A stretch of 64,000 nt of DNA from Geobacter sp. UBA6151 (GCA_002423105.1 DIUT01000066.1:1-64000); one strand, 5' to 3'. Counted from the first letter of the stretch, positions 25,532 to 35,293 are shown. Notes: generated by a model not told the origin, from the letters alone. Numbers and translations: made by a program.

Positions 25532-26482
25532 TTACGTGAAAACAGCAAGAAATGCAATGCCTATCATGGCCATCAACGCGGTGCTGGCGTACATCAGTCG
25601 TATCGCACCCTGGTAGGCGGTCAGGCCAACAGGAATGCGTGGATCGCCGATGTACGCTTTTTCTTTGAACACACCACCATAGTGTGCTCCGCCTCCCAGC
25701 CTGATTCCCAAGGCTCCGGCAGTTGCCGCCTCCGGGTGGCCGCTGTTGGGTGAAGGGTGATTGCGGTGATCGCGCCGCCAGATATGCCAGGCGCCGGACC
25801 CCGATAGTCCCGCAAGTGCCGCGGTCAGCACCATCAAGAGCGCGGTCAGGCGGGCAGGCAGCAGGTTGACCAGGTCGTCCAACCGTGCGGAAGCCCAGCC
25901 CATACGATAATAGCGCTCGTTGCGGTAGCCCACCATTGAGTCCAGTGTGCTGACCGCCTTGTAGGCCACCCCTCCCACCGGTCCGGCAATGACCAGCCAG
26001 AAGAGCGGGGCGATGATGCCGTCCGAGCTGTTCTCGGCAACCGTTTCCACTGTGGCGCGCAGAATCGCTTCCTGATCCAACTCTGCCGTGTCCCGGCCAA
26101 CGATGCGGGCCAGCAACATGCGGGCAGCCGTGAGGTCGCCCTGGGCAACGGCAGCAACCACCAGATTCGATTCATGGTGCAGTGAGCGGGCTGCCAGGCA
26201 GGTCCAGGTTATGAGCACTGTTGCCAGGTCACCCAGCAAGGGTGAAAGCTGGTACAGCAGGTAGAGCAGTAACCAAGCGGCACTGACGGTACCGGCAACC
26301 GTCAGCAGGCAGAGCAGCAGGCCGCCGCCGTAGCCATCCAGTCCGATGCGCCGGTAGAGCTGTTCCTGGATGGTAATCAGGCGACCGATTCCCGCCACCG
26401 GGTGGGGCAGCCAGTGCGGATCTCCCAGAAACAGGTCCAGCAACAGCGCCGCTGCCAGCAGTTCAGGAGTAAGCAGGAACAT
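25532..26482 (-). CDS. cobD: Adenosylcobinamide-phosphate synthase
   Basis: A 316-residue membrane protein of the CobD/CbiB family, which joins aminopropanol (or its phosphate) to adenosylcobyric acid. LLDLFLGDPHWLPHPVAGIG at the N-terminus is the family signature, and AENSSDGIIAPLFW plus KAVSTLDSMVGYRNERY are the conserved central motifs. It has four to five hydrophobic helices. Its ATG overlaps the stop of the cobJ-cobQ fusion by one base (TAATG), so translation is coupled. Confidence 0.94.
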   Translation of the reverse strand: MFLLTPELLAAALLLDLFLGDPHWLPHPVAGIGRLITIQEQLYRRIGLDGYGGGLLLCLLTVAGTVSAAWLLLYLLYQLSPLLGDLATVLITWTCLAARSLHHESNLVVAAVAQGDLTAARMLLARIVGRDTAELDQEAILRATVETVAENSSDGIIAPLFWLVIAGPVGGVAYKAVSTLDSMVGYRNERYYRMGWASARLDDLVNLLPARLTALLMVLTAALAGLSGSGAWHIWRRDHRNHPSPNSGHPEAATAGALGIRLGGGAHYGGVFKEKAYIGDPRIPVGLTAYQGAIRLMYASTALMAMIGIAFLAVFT

Positions 26483-28824
26483 TACAACAGTCCGCAGATG
26501 GTGAGCAGGCGGGGCATATCCAGATGCTGTGCGAGATGATCAGCCAGACGATCATAGGGATCTGATGGTGGCACGGCTGCTGAGCGCTCTGTCAACCCTT
26601 TGGCACGGCGCAGACGGTTCAGTAATGCCTCCCGCAACGGCGCATCATCAAACAGACCATGTAGATAGGTGCCGATGATCCGTCCATCCGGGGATACAGC
26701 GCCGTCGAACGCCGTTCCCTGGTGTGCGAACGGTTCGGCGTCACCAACGATGCTGCTTGTGCCTGCGTGAATCTCATAGCCGCCAATGGACTGTTGCCAG
26801 TCAGGAATGGCCCGGATTGCGCCGGACGCAGGGTGAACTGCTGTCAGGCGGGTGATTTTTTCAGGATGCAGCATGGTATGCACCGGCAAAAGTCCGAGAG
26901 CAGGTGCTGCTGCTACCGTGGATTCCACGTGGTCCGGGTCCTCCAGATGTGCCCCCAGCATCTGGTAGCCGCCGCAGATTCCCAGAACTGTTCCCCGGAA
27001 GGCGGTGATGGCCTGCTCCAACCCTTGTTGCCGCAGCCAGTTCAGGTCGGCGATGGTGGCCTTGCTGCCGGGAATGACCAGCAGGTCCAACCCTGCAAAC
27101 TGTTCCGGCCGGTCAATGTAGCAGAGATGCAGGTCCGGTTCCCAGTGCAAGGGGTCGAAATCGGTGAAGTTGGCGATGCGGGGCAGCCGCAGTACGCCAA
27201 CGCACAGTTTGTCCGATGGGCGCAGCTGATTGTCATCGGTTGGCAGGGCCAGGGAGTCTTCTGCCGGCAGGGTCAGGTTCTGCAACCAGGGCACCACCCC
27301 CAGCACCGGGATGTTGCAGCGCTGTTCGATGAAGCGTAGTCCCGGCTCCAGTATTGCCGGGTCACCGCGGAAACGGTTGATCACCACCCCTTTTACCAGC
27401 GCACGTTCCCAGGGTTCCAGCAGTTCCATGCTGCCCACCACCTGGGCGAAAACGCCCCCCCGTTCGATGTCGGCAACCAGGATTGCCGGAGCGTTGTCGG
27501 CCATCCTCGCCACCGCCAGATTCGCAATATCGCGCTCCTTCAGGTTGATCTCGGCAATGGAACCAGCCCCCTCCATCACAATGAAGTCGGCGCGCTGTCG
27601 CAGGCGCTCAAAGCTTTCCCGGACCTTTTCAAAGGCAACGGGCTTGTAGCGGTCATATTCGGCCACCTGCATCACCCCCACGGCCTTGCCCTGGATGATC
27701 ACCTGGCTGCCGGTGTCGGTGGTGGGTTTCAGCAGGACCGGATTCATATCGGTGTGGGCCGGGATGCGGCAGGCTGTGGCCTGGCAGGCCTGCGCCCGTC
27801 CGATCTCGCCCCCTTCAGGGGTTACCGCAGCGTTCAGGGCCATGTTCTGGGATTTAAACGGTGCCACCTTTAAACCCCGGCGCACCAGCAGGCGGCAGAT
27901 ACCGGCGGTGATGGCGGATTTGCCGACATCCGAGGCGGTGCCGACCACCATCAAAGAGCAGGGTCCGGGGTCCGGGGTCCGGGGTCCAGAACATTCATAC
28001 GGGCTGTCTGGGTGTTTCTGGCCCCTGGCCCCTGGCCCCTGGCCCCTGAACTCTTGCTTCTTTTCATACCCCCGCGGTGTGACCATTCTGCCCGCACTGT
28101 CCACGAATGTGGCGCTGTTGCCGATGATAACCACTGTTGCCATATCCACCGTGCAGGCCGGAAGCTCTTCCAATGTGCTCACTTGTACCTCTTCTGCATC
28201 CCGGCAGGCGTTGCGGACAATACCTACTGGCGTTGCGGCTGGCCGGTAGGTAAGGCAGATGCTACAGGCTTCGTCGAGCTGGGTAGTACGGCGACTGCTG
28301 CGTGGGTTGTAGAGTGCAATCACGAAGTCCGCTGCTGCTGCTGCCGCAAGCCTGGTGCGGATGGTTTCCCACGGCGTCAGCAGGTCGGACAGGGAGATGA
28401 TGGCAGTGTCGTGCATCAGCGGCGCTCCCAGGCGGGAGGCGGCAGCCTGCAAGGCTGAAATGCCGGGAATGACCTCCACCGGAAGCAGGTTGTCTCCTTC
28501 CGCGGCCAGCAATTCCAGCACTAAACCGGCCATGCCGTAGATGCCGGCGTCTCCGCCGGAAATCAGCGCAACCCGTTTGCCGATTCGGGCCTGTTCAATG
28601 GCGGCGCGGCAGCGGTCAATCTCGCGGGTCATGCCGGAACTGAGCAGCTGTTTTCCCTGAACAAGTGTTCCCAGTTGATTCAGATAGGGGGCATAGCCAA
28701 CCAGGGTGTCGGCTTGCGTGATGGCAGAGTGTGCGGCAGGGGTCAGGTGGTCAGGGGAGCCGGGACCGCTCCCGACAATACTGAGCAGTCCTGCAACGGA
28801 ATGATCTGATGTTGATAGTTTCAT
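26482..28824 (-). CDS. cobJ-cobQ: CobJ(CbiH)-CobQ(CbiP) fusion joined by repeat-encoded linker
   Basis: A 780-residue protein. Residues 1-~255 are a precorrin-3B C17-methyltransferase (CobJ/CbiH): LSIVGSGPGSPDHLTP, ALISGGDAGIYGMAG and EVIPGISALQAAASRLGAP. Residues ~290-780 are cobyric acid synthase (CobQ/CbiP): VVGTASDVGKSAITAG P-loop, FKSQNMALNAA, VMEGAGSIAEINL and the GATase Cys in VLGICGGYQMLG. The linker (259-288) is translated heptanucleotide repeat. CobQ proteins usually begin just before SLMV; that start seems lost at the repeat edge, though the internal ATG at 27951 could still be used. Whether the cell makes one protein or two is open. Confidence 0.9.
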   Translation of the reverse strand: MKLSTSDHSVAGLLSIVGSGPGSPDHLTPAAHSAITQADTLVGYAPYLNQLGTLVQGKQLLSSGMTREIDRCRAAIEQARIGKRVALISGGDAGIYGMAGLVLELLAAEGDNLLPVEVIPGISALQAAASRLGAPLMHDTAIISLSDLLTPWETIRTRLAAAAAADFVIALYNPRSSRRTTQLDEACSICLTYRPAATPVGIVRNACRDAEEVQVSTLEELPACTVDMATVVIIGNSATFVDSAGRMVTPRGYEKKQEFRGQGPGARGQKHPDSPYECSGPRTPDPGPCSLMVVGTASDVGKSAITAGICRLLVRRGLKVAPFKSQNMALNAAVTPEGGEIGRAQACQATACRIPAHTDMNPVLLKPTTDTGSQVIIQGKAVGVMQVAEYDRYKPVAFEKVRESFERLRQRADFIVMEGAGSIAEINLKERDIANLAVARMADNAPAILVADIERGGVFAQVVGSMELLEPWERALVKGVVINRFRGDPAILEPGLRFIEQRCNIPVLGVVPWLQNLTLPAEDSLALPTDDNQLRPSDKLCVGVLRLPRIANFTDFDPLHWEPDLHLCYIDRPEQFAGLDLLVIPGSKATIADLNWLRQQGLEQAITAFRGTVLGICGGYQMLGAHLEDPDHVESTVAAAPALGLLPVHTMLHPEKITRLTAVHPASGAIRAIPDWQQSIGGYEIHAGTSSIVGDAEPFAHQGTAFDGAVSPDGRIIGTYLHGLFDDAPLREALLNRLRRAKGLTERSAAVPPSDPYDRLADHLAQHLDMPRLLTICGLL
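27961..28048. repeat. Heptanucleotide tandem repeat, copy B
   Basis: Four GGGTCCG/GGGTCCA units (27961-27988), a 30-bp spacer, then four TGGCCCC units plus TG (28019-28048). It lies exactly between the CobJ and CobQ domains and keeps the frame open. Same plan and units as copy A at 13661-13782. Confidence 0.92.
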
Positions 28825-28968
28825 GGCGTGGAATGATACGGGAAGCCCCTCCAGCCTTCAAGAGCTTTTCATGAATGGCTTGTAATCGGTTAAACTTTGG
28901 TTACAATGTCTAAAAAATAGTCAGACAGGGAATCTGGTTTTGTCTGGATACTTGGGGAGAATAGATTT

Positions 28969-29481
28969 ATGGAATCGCTTGATGGGCGGCTCAAACGTTT
29001 AGGGATGGAGCAACACAACCTGTCATTGCAGGAGAAAGTTGCATTGCTTGAGAAGAGCAAGCTGGGAACCGGTATGAGAAGCGAGGAGTTGCAGATTCTG
29101 GCTGGTTATTGCACGTCCTGGCTGGCAACTGTTGATACGGTATTGTTTCATCAGGGGGATGACAGTGATTTTCTCTGTCTGGTGTGCAAGGGCCGGGTAG
29201 CAGTTGTCCGAGACGACAGGTTGCATGCGCCGAAGGAGATTGCCACGATTGTTCCGGGCCAGACCGTTGGCGAGATGGCTATTATTGACCGGGAGCCGCG
29301 TTCAGCAACGGTTGTTGCCCGTACGCCGGTACAGCTGCTGTTACTGGATGAAAAATCATTTGACCTGATGGCTGAAGAGGTACCCAGATTGTGGGGCAAG
29401 ACTCTGTTACGTCTGGCGCGTACCTTAAGCAAGCGCTTGCGCCAGACCAGCGGTGTACTTGCTGAATACCTTGATGTTTGA
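28969..29481 (+). CDS. Cyclic-nucleotide-binding (CRP-like sensor) domain protein
   Basis: A 170-residue protein with a single cNMP-binding beta-roll: VLFHQGDDSDFLCLVCKGRV then GQTVGEMAIIDREPRSATVVA, which is the phosphate-binding cassette with GE and R. An N-terminal helix (residues 1-35) and a C-terminal helical end follow; no helix-turn-helix is present, so it is not a classic CRP/FNR activator. It may act through protein contact. It is alone on the plus strand and meets the transglycosylase gene tail to tail. Confidence 0.8.
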   Translation: MESLDGRLKRLGMEQHNLSLQEKVALLEKSKLGTGMRSEELQILAGYCTSWLATVDTVLFHQGDDSDFLCLVCKGRVAVVRDDRLHAPKEIATIVPGQTVGEMAIIDREPRSATVVARTPVQLLLLDEKSFDLMAEEVPRLWGKTLLRLARTLSKRLRQTSGVLAEYLDV

Positions 29482-29504
29482 GAGCAGCTGGAGAACAACC
29501 GAAA

Positions 29505-30335
29505 TTACCCGATGTAGCTGTCGTAATATTGTTTGACCTTGACCAGGTAGTCGCGGGTTTCCCGTGGCAGCCGGTCCGGTTTACGGTCAACGTTACCCGG
29601 CCCCCAATTGTAGGCCGCCAGCGCTGAATCAACATCACCGTTGTAGCGATCAAGCATGCTCTTCAAAAACCTGGTTCCCCCCATGACGTTCTGTTCCGGA
29701 TCAAAGGAGTCGGTTACCCCCAATCCCCTTGCTGTTGCGGGCATCAGTTGCATCAGTCCCTGGGCTCCCGCATGGGAAACAGCACGAGGATTAAAATTGC
29801 TTTCTGCTTTGATGACGGCCCGTATCAGCCCCTGATCAACGCCGTAACGCCGTGACGCCTTTTCAATCAGTTGTTCTACGTTTGCAGAGCGCGGAGAATC
29901 CTGGGTGCTTGGAGTGATTGGTGTGATCTGCTTTTTTTCCAGCGGAGCCTCTGTAAGAACCCCTGACTCTGTCAGCATCCGTTCAGGTTTTACGGCAGGT
30001 GCGCGCCCGGATTCCTGTGCCTGGTGGGCCATATAGGTTTGCAGTGAGGCTGAAAGTTGCGGAAGACCAGAAGTTGCCGATAACAGTTCATTGTCGTGGT
30101 CTTCGGTATCGGACAGCATTGCCAGTGAACTGCGCAGGGCTGACAGACGCAAGGATTCGGCAACCTTCTGCAACTCTTCCGGAGAACCATTTTTGAGCAG
30201 AGTATCCTGAGCAGCAATGCGGTCGAGTCTTTCGGAAAACAGTGTGGAGGCGACCGGCAGATCACGGGATGTGCGTAATCTTTCCGGGTGGGGAGTCAAC
30301 GCTGAAACAGGAATCTGTGCCGGATTTATAGCCAT
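29505..30335 (-). CDS. Lytic transglycosylase, SLT domain
   Basis: A 276-residue protein. Residues ~150-270 are a soluble lytic transglycosylase-like domain: IRAVIKAESNFNPRAVS with the catalytic Glu, GAQGLMQLMPATA, and ALAAYNWGPGNV. The first 150 residues are polar and have no signal peptide that I can see. It cleaves peptidoglycan glycan strands. The gap to the FleQ-like regulator gene is 13 bp, so they are probably cotranscribed; a role in inserting a flagellum or other envelope machine is inferred from that. Confidence 0.85.
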   Translation of the reverse strand: MAINPAQIPVSALTPHPERLRTSRDLPVASTLFSERLDRIAAQDTLLKNGSPEELQKVAESLRLSALRSSLAMLSDTEDHDNELLSATSGLPQLSASLQTYMAHQAQESGRAPAVKPERMLTESGVLTEAPLEKKQITPITPSTQDSPRSANVEQLIEKASRRYGVDQGLIRAVIKAESNFNPRAVSHAGAQGLMQLMPATARGLGVTDSFDPEQNVMGGTRFLKSMLDRYNGDVDSALAAYNWGPGNVDRKPDRLPRETRDYLVKVKQYYDSYIG

Positions 30336-30348
30336 AAACAGTACCTTT

Positions 30349-31746
30349 TTATGCAGCCTGCAGGTTTTTCTTTTTCAACTTCTCGATCAAGGTGGTCCGC
30401 TTCAGGTTCAACAAGGTTGCAGCCTCTTTTTTATTGCCCCCCGTCCGTGCAAGGGCCAGCTGAATGAGGCGGTTTTCAAAAGCATCCACAATACTATTCA
30501 GGCAGATTCCTTCCGGCGGTAGTTCCTCGTTTGCTGCTATGCCAGCGGGAGCCGCACCGGCTGGCACTGCCACGGGATGAAGCTGGGCTGGCAGATACTT
30601 CTCCGGAAGATCGTCGGGGGTTATAAAACCGCTTTCCTTTATGGTGACCATCCGTTCCACCAGATTTTCCAGTTCGCGCACATTGCCGGGCCAGGCATAG
30701 TGGCATAGTATCTCAAGCGCTTCCCTGGAAAATCCTCGAACCAGACGCCGTTTGTCACGGTTGAACTGCCCCAGAAAATGGTTGATCAGCAGCGGAATAT
30801 CCTCATGGCGCTCCCGCAGCGGAGTGATGGTAATCGGAATTACCGAGAGTCTATAGTAAAGATCCTCCCGGAAGTCGCGGCTGGCTACCTGCTCCTCAAG
30901 GTTCTTGTTGGTGGCGGCGATGATCCGCACATCCACTTTTTGTGATCTGGTTGAGCCAACCGGCTCAAATTCCTTGGTCTGTAGTACCCGTAACAGCTTG
31001 ACTTGCAGGTTGGCTTTCATGTCACCGATCTCATCCAGAAACAGCGTGCCCTTGTCAGCGATTTCGAAGCGTCCAGCCCGGTTGGCATACGCTCCGGTAA
31101 AGGAGCCCTTGACATGGCCGAACAGCTCACTTTCCAGCAGGTCGTCCGGGATTGCGGCGCAGTTTATCGGTACGAAATTCCGGTTGCTCCGTCCGGAAAG
31201 TTGATGTATGGCTCGCGCTGCAAGTTCCTTGCCGGTTCCGGACTCTCCCTGGATCAGTACTGTTGCAGTGGACTCGGCAATCTTCTCGATCATCTCGAAA
31301 AGACTTACCATCTGACGGCTTTTGCCGATGATGGTTGAACAGAGGAAGTGAGGGTACTCCTCTGTTGCAGGGTCATGGGTTCGCAGCTTAAGGGCATGGT
31401 ATTCCTGGGCGCGCATAACCATGCTTTCCAGCTCGTCCAGGTTCAGTGGTTTCGGTATGAACAGCCAGCGCTCACTCTGAGGCAGTACGTGTGCCCCATC
31501 AGCTTTGTCGTAGGCTATCACTACCAGATTGCAATCTTCAACTTTTTCCTGGACATTAAGCTGCTGTGCCAGCAGCTCAGGTAGGTTTGCAATCAATATC
31601 TTGGGAGTGGTTGGAGTGTCTGTGTCAAAAAAACCGACACGATCAGTGACGATGGTTGTGTCATATCCCTGATATGTCAGAAAAGCCAACAGCAGGTCAC
31701 GGGTTTTCCGGTCGCTGTCAAAAATAAAAAGCTTGCTGTGGGTCAT
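30349..31746 (-). CDS. Sigma-54-dependent activator, FleQ/FlrA-like
   Basis: A 465-residue regulator. Residues 1-115 are a degenerate receiver domain: FDSD keeps some acidic residues, but the phosphorylation site is Asn (ILIANLPE), as in FleQ-type proteins that are not phosphorylated. The AAA+ domain (about 135-375) has GESGTGKE (Walker A), GTLFLDEIGD (Walker B) and a sigma-54 loop GSFTGA in place of GAFTGA. A Fis-type helix-turn-helix ends the chain (GGNKKEAATLLNLKRTTLIEKL). It probably controls motility or envelope genes from sigma-54 promoters. Confidence 0.88.
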   Translation of the reverse strand: MTHSKLFIFDSDRKTRDLLLAFLTYQGYDTTIVTDRVGFFDTDTPTTPKILIANLPELLAQQLNVQEKVEDCNLVVIAYDKADGAHVLPQSERWLFIPKPLNLDELESMVMRAQEYHALKLRTHDPATEEYPHFLCSTIIGKSRQMVSLFEMIEKIAESTATVLIQGESGTGKELAARAIHQLSGRSNRNFVPINCAAIPDDLLESELFGHVKGSFTGAYANRAGRFEIADKGTLFLDEIGDMKANLQVKLLRVLQTKEFEPVGSTRSQKVDVRIIAATNKNLEEQVASRDFREDLYYRLSVIPITITPLRERHEDIPLLINHFLGQFNRDKRRLVRGFSREALEILCHYAWPGNVRELENLVERMVTIKESGFITPDDLPEKYLPAQLHPVAVPAGAAPAGIAANEELPPEGICLNSIVDAFENRLIQLALARTGGNKKEAATLLNLKRTTLIEKLKKKNLQAA

Positions 31747-32036
31747 TGCAACCGCCTCATTTTTTTGTGACTTTTCTGACTGGTCGCTTGTTGTTGGACA
31801 GTATAGAGCGTGATTGCCTTTGTGTCAATAATCTGACTGAGCTGTGGTCCACTTTAACGAAAATAATCTCTGCATAAAGAAGATGTTCTATATCCTTCTC
31901 TGCCCTTGCACAGAGCAACGGAGCATGATAATAAATACCGTCCTGGCGGTCTGAGCCAAGCTATATTTATTGTTTCTGTTTTATTGCCGCGCCCCGGCAT
32001 CTGAAATTATGAGAATACGAAACCGGAGGATGTTCA
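31747..32036. promoter_or_regulatory. Intergenic region between the divergent activator and che genes
   Basis: 290 bp upstream of two divergent units, so promoters for both should lie here. It is AT-rich near the middle. I saw no good sigma-54 or sigma-28 site and no dyad that stands out. CCGGAGG before the cheW ATG is a good ribosome binding site. Confidence 0.4.
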
Positions 32037-32543
32037 ATGTCAAATGCCCTGGTGCCGATGAAGGCTGTCAATGCCCATGCCGGTGAACGCGGTGAGTTGA
32101 TCCAGCTTGTCAGCTTCAGCCTTGATAATGAAGAGTATGGTGTTGATGTCCTGAAGGTACGGGAGATCATCCGGATGCCGGTTATTACACGGGTACCCAA
32201 CACCCCTCATTATGTGCAGGGGGTCATCAACCTGCGTGGCAAAGTCATTCCGATCATTTCCATGCGCACTCGTTTCGGCCTTTCTGTTGCCGGACATGAC
32301 AAACAGACGCGTATCATGGTCATGGATGTCAGCGGCGAGTTGATGGGTTTTGTGGTGGACGCCGTTTCCGAGGTAATCAGAGTCTCCAGCAGTGAGATAC
32401 AGCCCTCACCGGCTGTCATGACCAGCGGCATTGACCAGGAGTGTATTTCTGGAGTTATCAATCAGGCAGAACGTCTGCTGGTGCTGCTGAATCTCGAAAA
32501 CATGTTTTCTCCCGAGGAACGGCAGTGCTTCAGCAGTCTGTAG
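32037..32543 (+). CDS. cheW: CheW coupling protein
   Basis: A 168-residue adaptor that links chemoreceptors to CheA. The SH3-like CheW fold is shown by LVSFSLDNEEYGVDVLKVREI, NTPHYVQGVINLRGKVIPII and GFVVDAVSEVIRV (segments given separately). It is the first gene of the plus-strand Che operon, 47 bp before cheA. Confidence 0.94.
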   Translation: MSNALVPMKAVNAHAGERGELIQLVSFSLDNEEYGVDVLKVREIIRMPVITRVPNTPHYVQGVINLRGKVIPIISMRTRFGLSVAGHDKQTRIMVMDVSGELMGFVVDAVSEVIRVSSSEIQPSPAVMTSGIDQECISGVINQAERLLVLLNLENMFSPEERQCFSSL

Positions 32544-32590
32544 TCAGCTCCCGATAGTTACCATTAATTACAGCACGACAGAGGTATGTG

Positions 32591-34429
32591 ATGCCCATTG
32601 ATTGCGAAGACCAGGAACTACTTGAAGGATTTCTGCAAGAGACAGCCGAACTTCTGGAAAAACTGGACGACGACCTGGTTGCCCTGGAAAAATCCACCGA
32701 TGACACTGAGCTGATGAACCGGATATTCCGGTCCATTCATACGGTCAAGGGCGCTTCCAGTTTTCTTGGCTTTGACTTGCTGGTTCGGGTAACCCACAAG
32801 ACTGAGGATGTCCTCAACCGTCTACGCAAGGGTGAGTTGATTGTAACGCCGGAGATCATGGATGTGATCCTTGAGGCGACCGACCTGGTCAAAACCCTGG
32901 TGGCGGATATCAAGGGCGGCGACATTATTGACCGGGAGATCGATGAGACCATCAACAAACTGATCCCTCTTTTAACAATGACTGTTGCGAATCCCGAAGA
33001 ATCCGCATCAGTTGCCGAAACAGGCGAGCCGTCAGCACCATCTGCAGAGGAAGCGGTCCAGCCGGAGGCAGCTGCCGGTACCGGGTCTGGCGAGTCAGTT
33101 ACAGTACCCCAGGAACAGCAACCGGTACCGTCGCCGCCACCACCGGCAGTGAACCGGCCTGCGCCTGAAGCGCCAAAAAAAGCCGCCTTGCCCAAGGCTG
33201 GCGAAAAAGGCGGGGACGATCTGTCCGATAATACTACCGTGCGGGTTGATGTTAAGCGTCTTGACGACCTGATGAACCAGGTGGGTGAGCTGGTGCTTGA
33301 GCGTAACCGGATGATCCAGCTCAACCAGGATCTGCAAGGGGGGATCTCCGACGAAGTGTCGTTTGGCGAAGAGTTCGGCAAGCTTACCAAGCGGATGAAC
33401 TTCGTCACTTCCGAACTGCAGATGCAGGTTCTGAAGATGCGGATGATTCCGGTGGAAAAAGTTTTCAAAAAGTTTCCCAGGATTGTCCGGTCGCTGGCGC
33501 GGGACCTGGGCAAGGAGGTCGACCTGCAGATTTTCGGCGAGGAGACTGAGCTAGACCGTTCCGTTGTGGATGAGATCGGCGATCCGCTGATCCACTTGAT
33601 CCGCAATGCCATGGACCATGGCCTTGAAACCCCGGCTGATCGTATTGCAGCCGGTAAGTCCGGCACCGGTACCCTGGTGCTTTCTGCGGTTCATGAAGGC
33701 AACTCCATCATAATCAGCATCAAGGACGATGGCCGTGGTATTGATACGGAGCGTGTCGGTCAAAAAGCGATTGAAAAAGGTTTGATTACTCCGGAGCAGC
33801 TTTCTCTGATGAGTCCGCGTGAAATGTTTGATCTGATCTTCCTGCCCGGCTTTTCAACCAAGGACAAAGCATCAGACCTCTCTGGACGTGGCGTCGGCAT
33901 GGATGTGGTCAAAACCAATATCAAGAAGCTGAACGGACTGATCGAGATCAAGAGCGAACAGGGACAAGGTTCGGAATTCATTTTGAGGCTTCCGCTTACC
34001 CTTGCCATTATTCAGTCGCTGCTGGTGGATGTGGAGGGAGAGGTATACTCCATACCCCTTGCTTCGGTGTTGGAAACCTTGCGGGTTGACCAGCGCGAGT
34101 TCCACGTTATTGGCGGCCAGGAGGTACTGAAGCTCCGTGATATGGTGCTGCCCCTCATTCGCCTGGAACAGGTATTCAAGGTGCAACGCGCCACTGAAGC
34201 CAATGATTTTTGTTACGTTGTGGTCATCGGTGCGGCAGACAAAAGGGTGGGCCTGGTGGTGACCCGTCTGGTGGGCCAGCAGGAGGTTGCCATCAAATCT
34301 CTGGGTACCTACCTGGCCAATGTGCCGGGTATCGCCGGTTCAACCATTCTGGGAGACGGCCGCGTTACCCTGATTATTGATCCGGTCGGTATGATTGACG
34401 GTGGCGAGGGAGCTGCTGCAGCACGTTAA
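32591..34429 (+). CDS. cheA: Chemotaxis histidine kinase CheA
   Basis: A 612-residue kinase from the ATG at 32591 (a GTG one codon earlier is possible). Domains in order: Hpt with phospho-His about residue 50 (SIHTVKGAS); a Pro/Ala-rich linker (~145-210) with no clear P2 domain; dimerisation helices; HATPase with NAMDHGLE, DDGRGID and GRGVGMDVV; C-terminal CheW-like domain from ~480. It takes phosphate from ATP and passes it to CheY/CheB. The missing P2 suggests direct docking of regulators or a specialised cluster. Confidence 0.95.
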   Translation: MPIDCEDQELLEGFLQETAELLEKLDDDLVALEKSTDDTELMNRIFRSIHTVKGASSFLGFDLLVRVTHKTEDVLNRLRKGELIVTPEIMDVILEATDLVKTLVADIKGGDIIDREIDETINKLIPLLTMTVANPEESASVAETGEPSAPSAEEAVQPEAAAGTGSGESVTVPQEQQPVPSPPPPAVNRPAPEAPKKAALPKAGEKGGDDLSDNTTVRVDVKRLDDLMNQVGELVLERNRMIQLNQDLQGGISDEVSFGEEFGKLTKRMNFVTSELQMQVLKMRMIPVEKVFKKFPRIVRSLARDLGKEVDLQIFGEETELDRSVVDEIGDPLIHLIRNAMDHGLETPADRIAAGKSGTGTLVLSAVHEGNSIIISIKDDGRGIDTERVGQKAIEKGLITPEQLSLMSPREMFDLIFLPGFSTKDKASDLSGRGVGMDVVKTNIKKLNGLIEIKSEQGQGSEFILRLPLTLAIIQSLLVDVEGEVYSIPLASVLETLRVDQREFHVIGGQEVLKLRDMVLPLIRLEQVFKVQRATEANDFCYVVVIGAADKRVGLVVTRLVGQQEVAIKSLGTYLANVPGIAGSTILGDGRVTLIIDPVGMIDGGEGAAAAR

Positions 34430-34465
34430 CAAGCCAGTGCATATATATGAAGGAAGGAACCGACA

Positions 34466-35293
34466 GTGGCAATAACTGACAAGGATTTCGAACAACTGCG
34501 GGATTTTATATACAACCTGTGTGGTATGTATTTTCACACCACAAAAAAATACTTCCTGGAGAGCCGCCTGACCCGCCGCATGGAAGTGACCGGTTCCAAG
34601 ACGGCCATGGAGTATTATTCCCTGCTGAAATCATCCCGTGGAGGTGAAGAACTCCGCTTTCTGCTGGATGAGGTTACCACGAACGAAACCTATTTCTTTC
34701 GCAGTGTTCCGCAGTTAAATGCTGTTGAGAGCAAGTTCCTGCCTGAAATTGTTGAATCCAAAGGGAAAATGGGTTTTCGCAAGCTGCGCATCTGGAGCGC
34801 TGGCTCATCTTCCGGTGAAGAGGCCTATACTCTGGCCATGATGCTCCTGGAAAAACGGGCTACCATCATGAAAGACTGGATTATTGAAATTATTGGCACA
34901 GATATCAACGAGACGGTGCTTGCCCAGGCCCGGGAAGGGGTATACAACGCCTACTCTGTTCGTAACGTGCCTGACCTGTACAAAAGAAAATACTTCAAGG
35001 AAGATGCCGGTAAATTCATTCTGTCGCCTGAGGTCAAAAAATTTGTCACCTTCAACAAGCTAAATCTGTACGAAGACAACAAGATGGTGTTCATGAAGAG
35101 CTTTGACTTTATCTTCTGTGCTAACGTTCTGATCTACTTTGATCTAGCGTCCAAGTCAAAGGTGGTACAGCATTTTTACAACAATCTGCAACCATACGGA
35201 TATTTCTTCGTTGGCCAGTCAGAGTCACTGCATGGTGTGAACGACAAGTTCAAAACCGTACATTTCCCTGGCGGCTTTGGTTACAAGAAGTAA
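34466..35293 (+). CDS. cheR: Chemoreceptor methyltransferase CheR
   Basis: A 275-residue SAM-dependent enzyme that methylates glutamates of chemoreceptors. The start is GTG with GGAAGG upstream. The N-terminal helical domain includes SRLTRRME and TTNETYFFR; the SAM-binding domain has RIWSAGSSSGEEAYTLAM, GTDINETVLAQAREGVY and FIFCANVLIYF. Length is standard. Its neighbour CheB removes the methyl groups. Confidence 0.95.
   Translation: MAITDKDFEQLRDFIYNLCGMYFHTTKKYFLESRLTRRMEVTGSKTAMEYYSLLKSSRGGEELRFLLDEVTTNETYFFRSVPQLNAVESKFLPEIVESKGKMGFRKLRIWSAGSSSGEEAYTLAMMLLEKRATIMKDWIIEIIGTDINETVLAQAREGVYNAYSVRNVPDLYKRKYFKEDAGKFILSPEVKKFVTFNKLNLYEDNKMVFMKSFDFIFCANVLIYFDLASKSKVVQHFYNNLQPYGYFFVGQSESLHGVNDKFKTVHFPGGFGYKK

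Noticed and set aside
28825..28968. Possible cobalamin riboswitch upstream of cobJ-cobQ
   Set aside because: No B12-box or long structured leader could be found in the 144 bp.
32737..33666. 309-codon open frame on the minus strand
   Set aside because: It lies wholly against cheA, whose protein is unmistakable; the antisense product is Ser/Arg-rich and has no family features.
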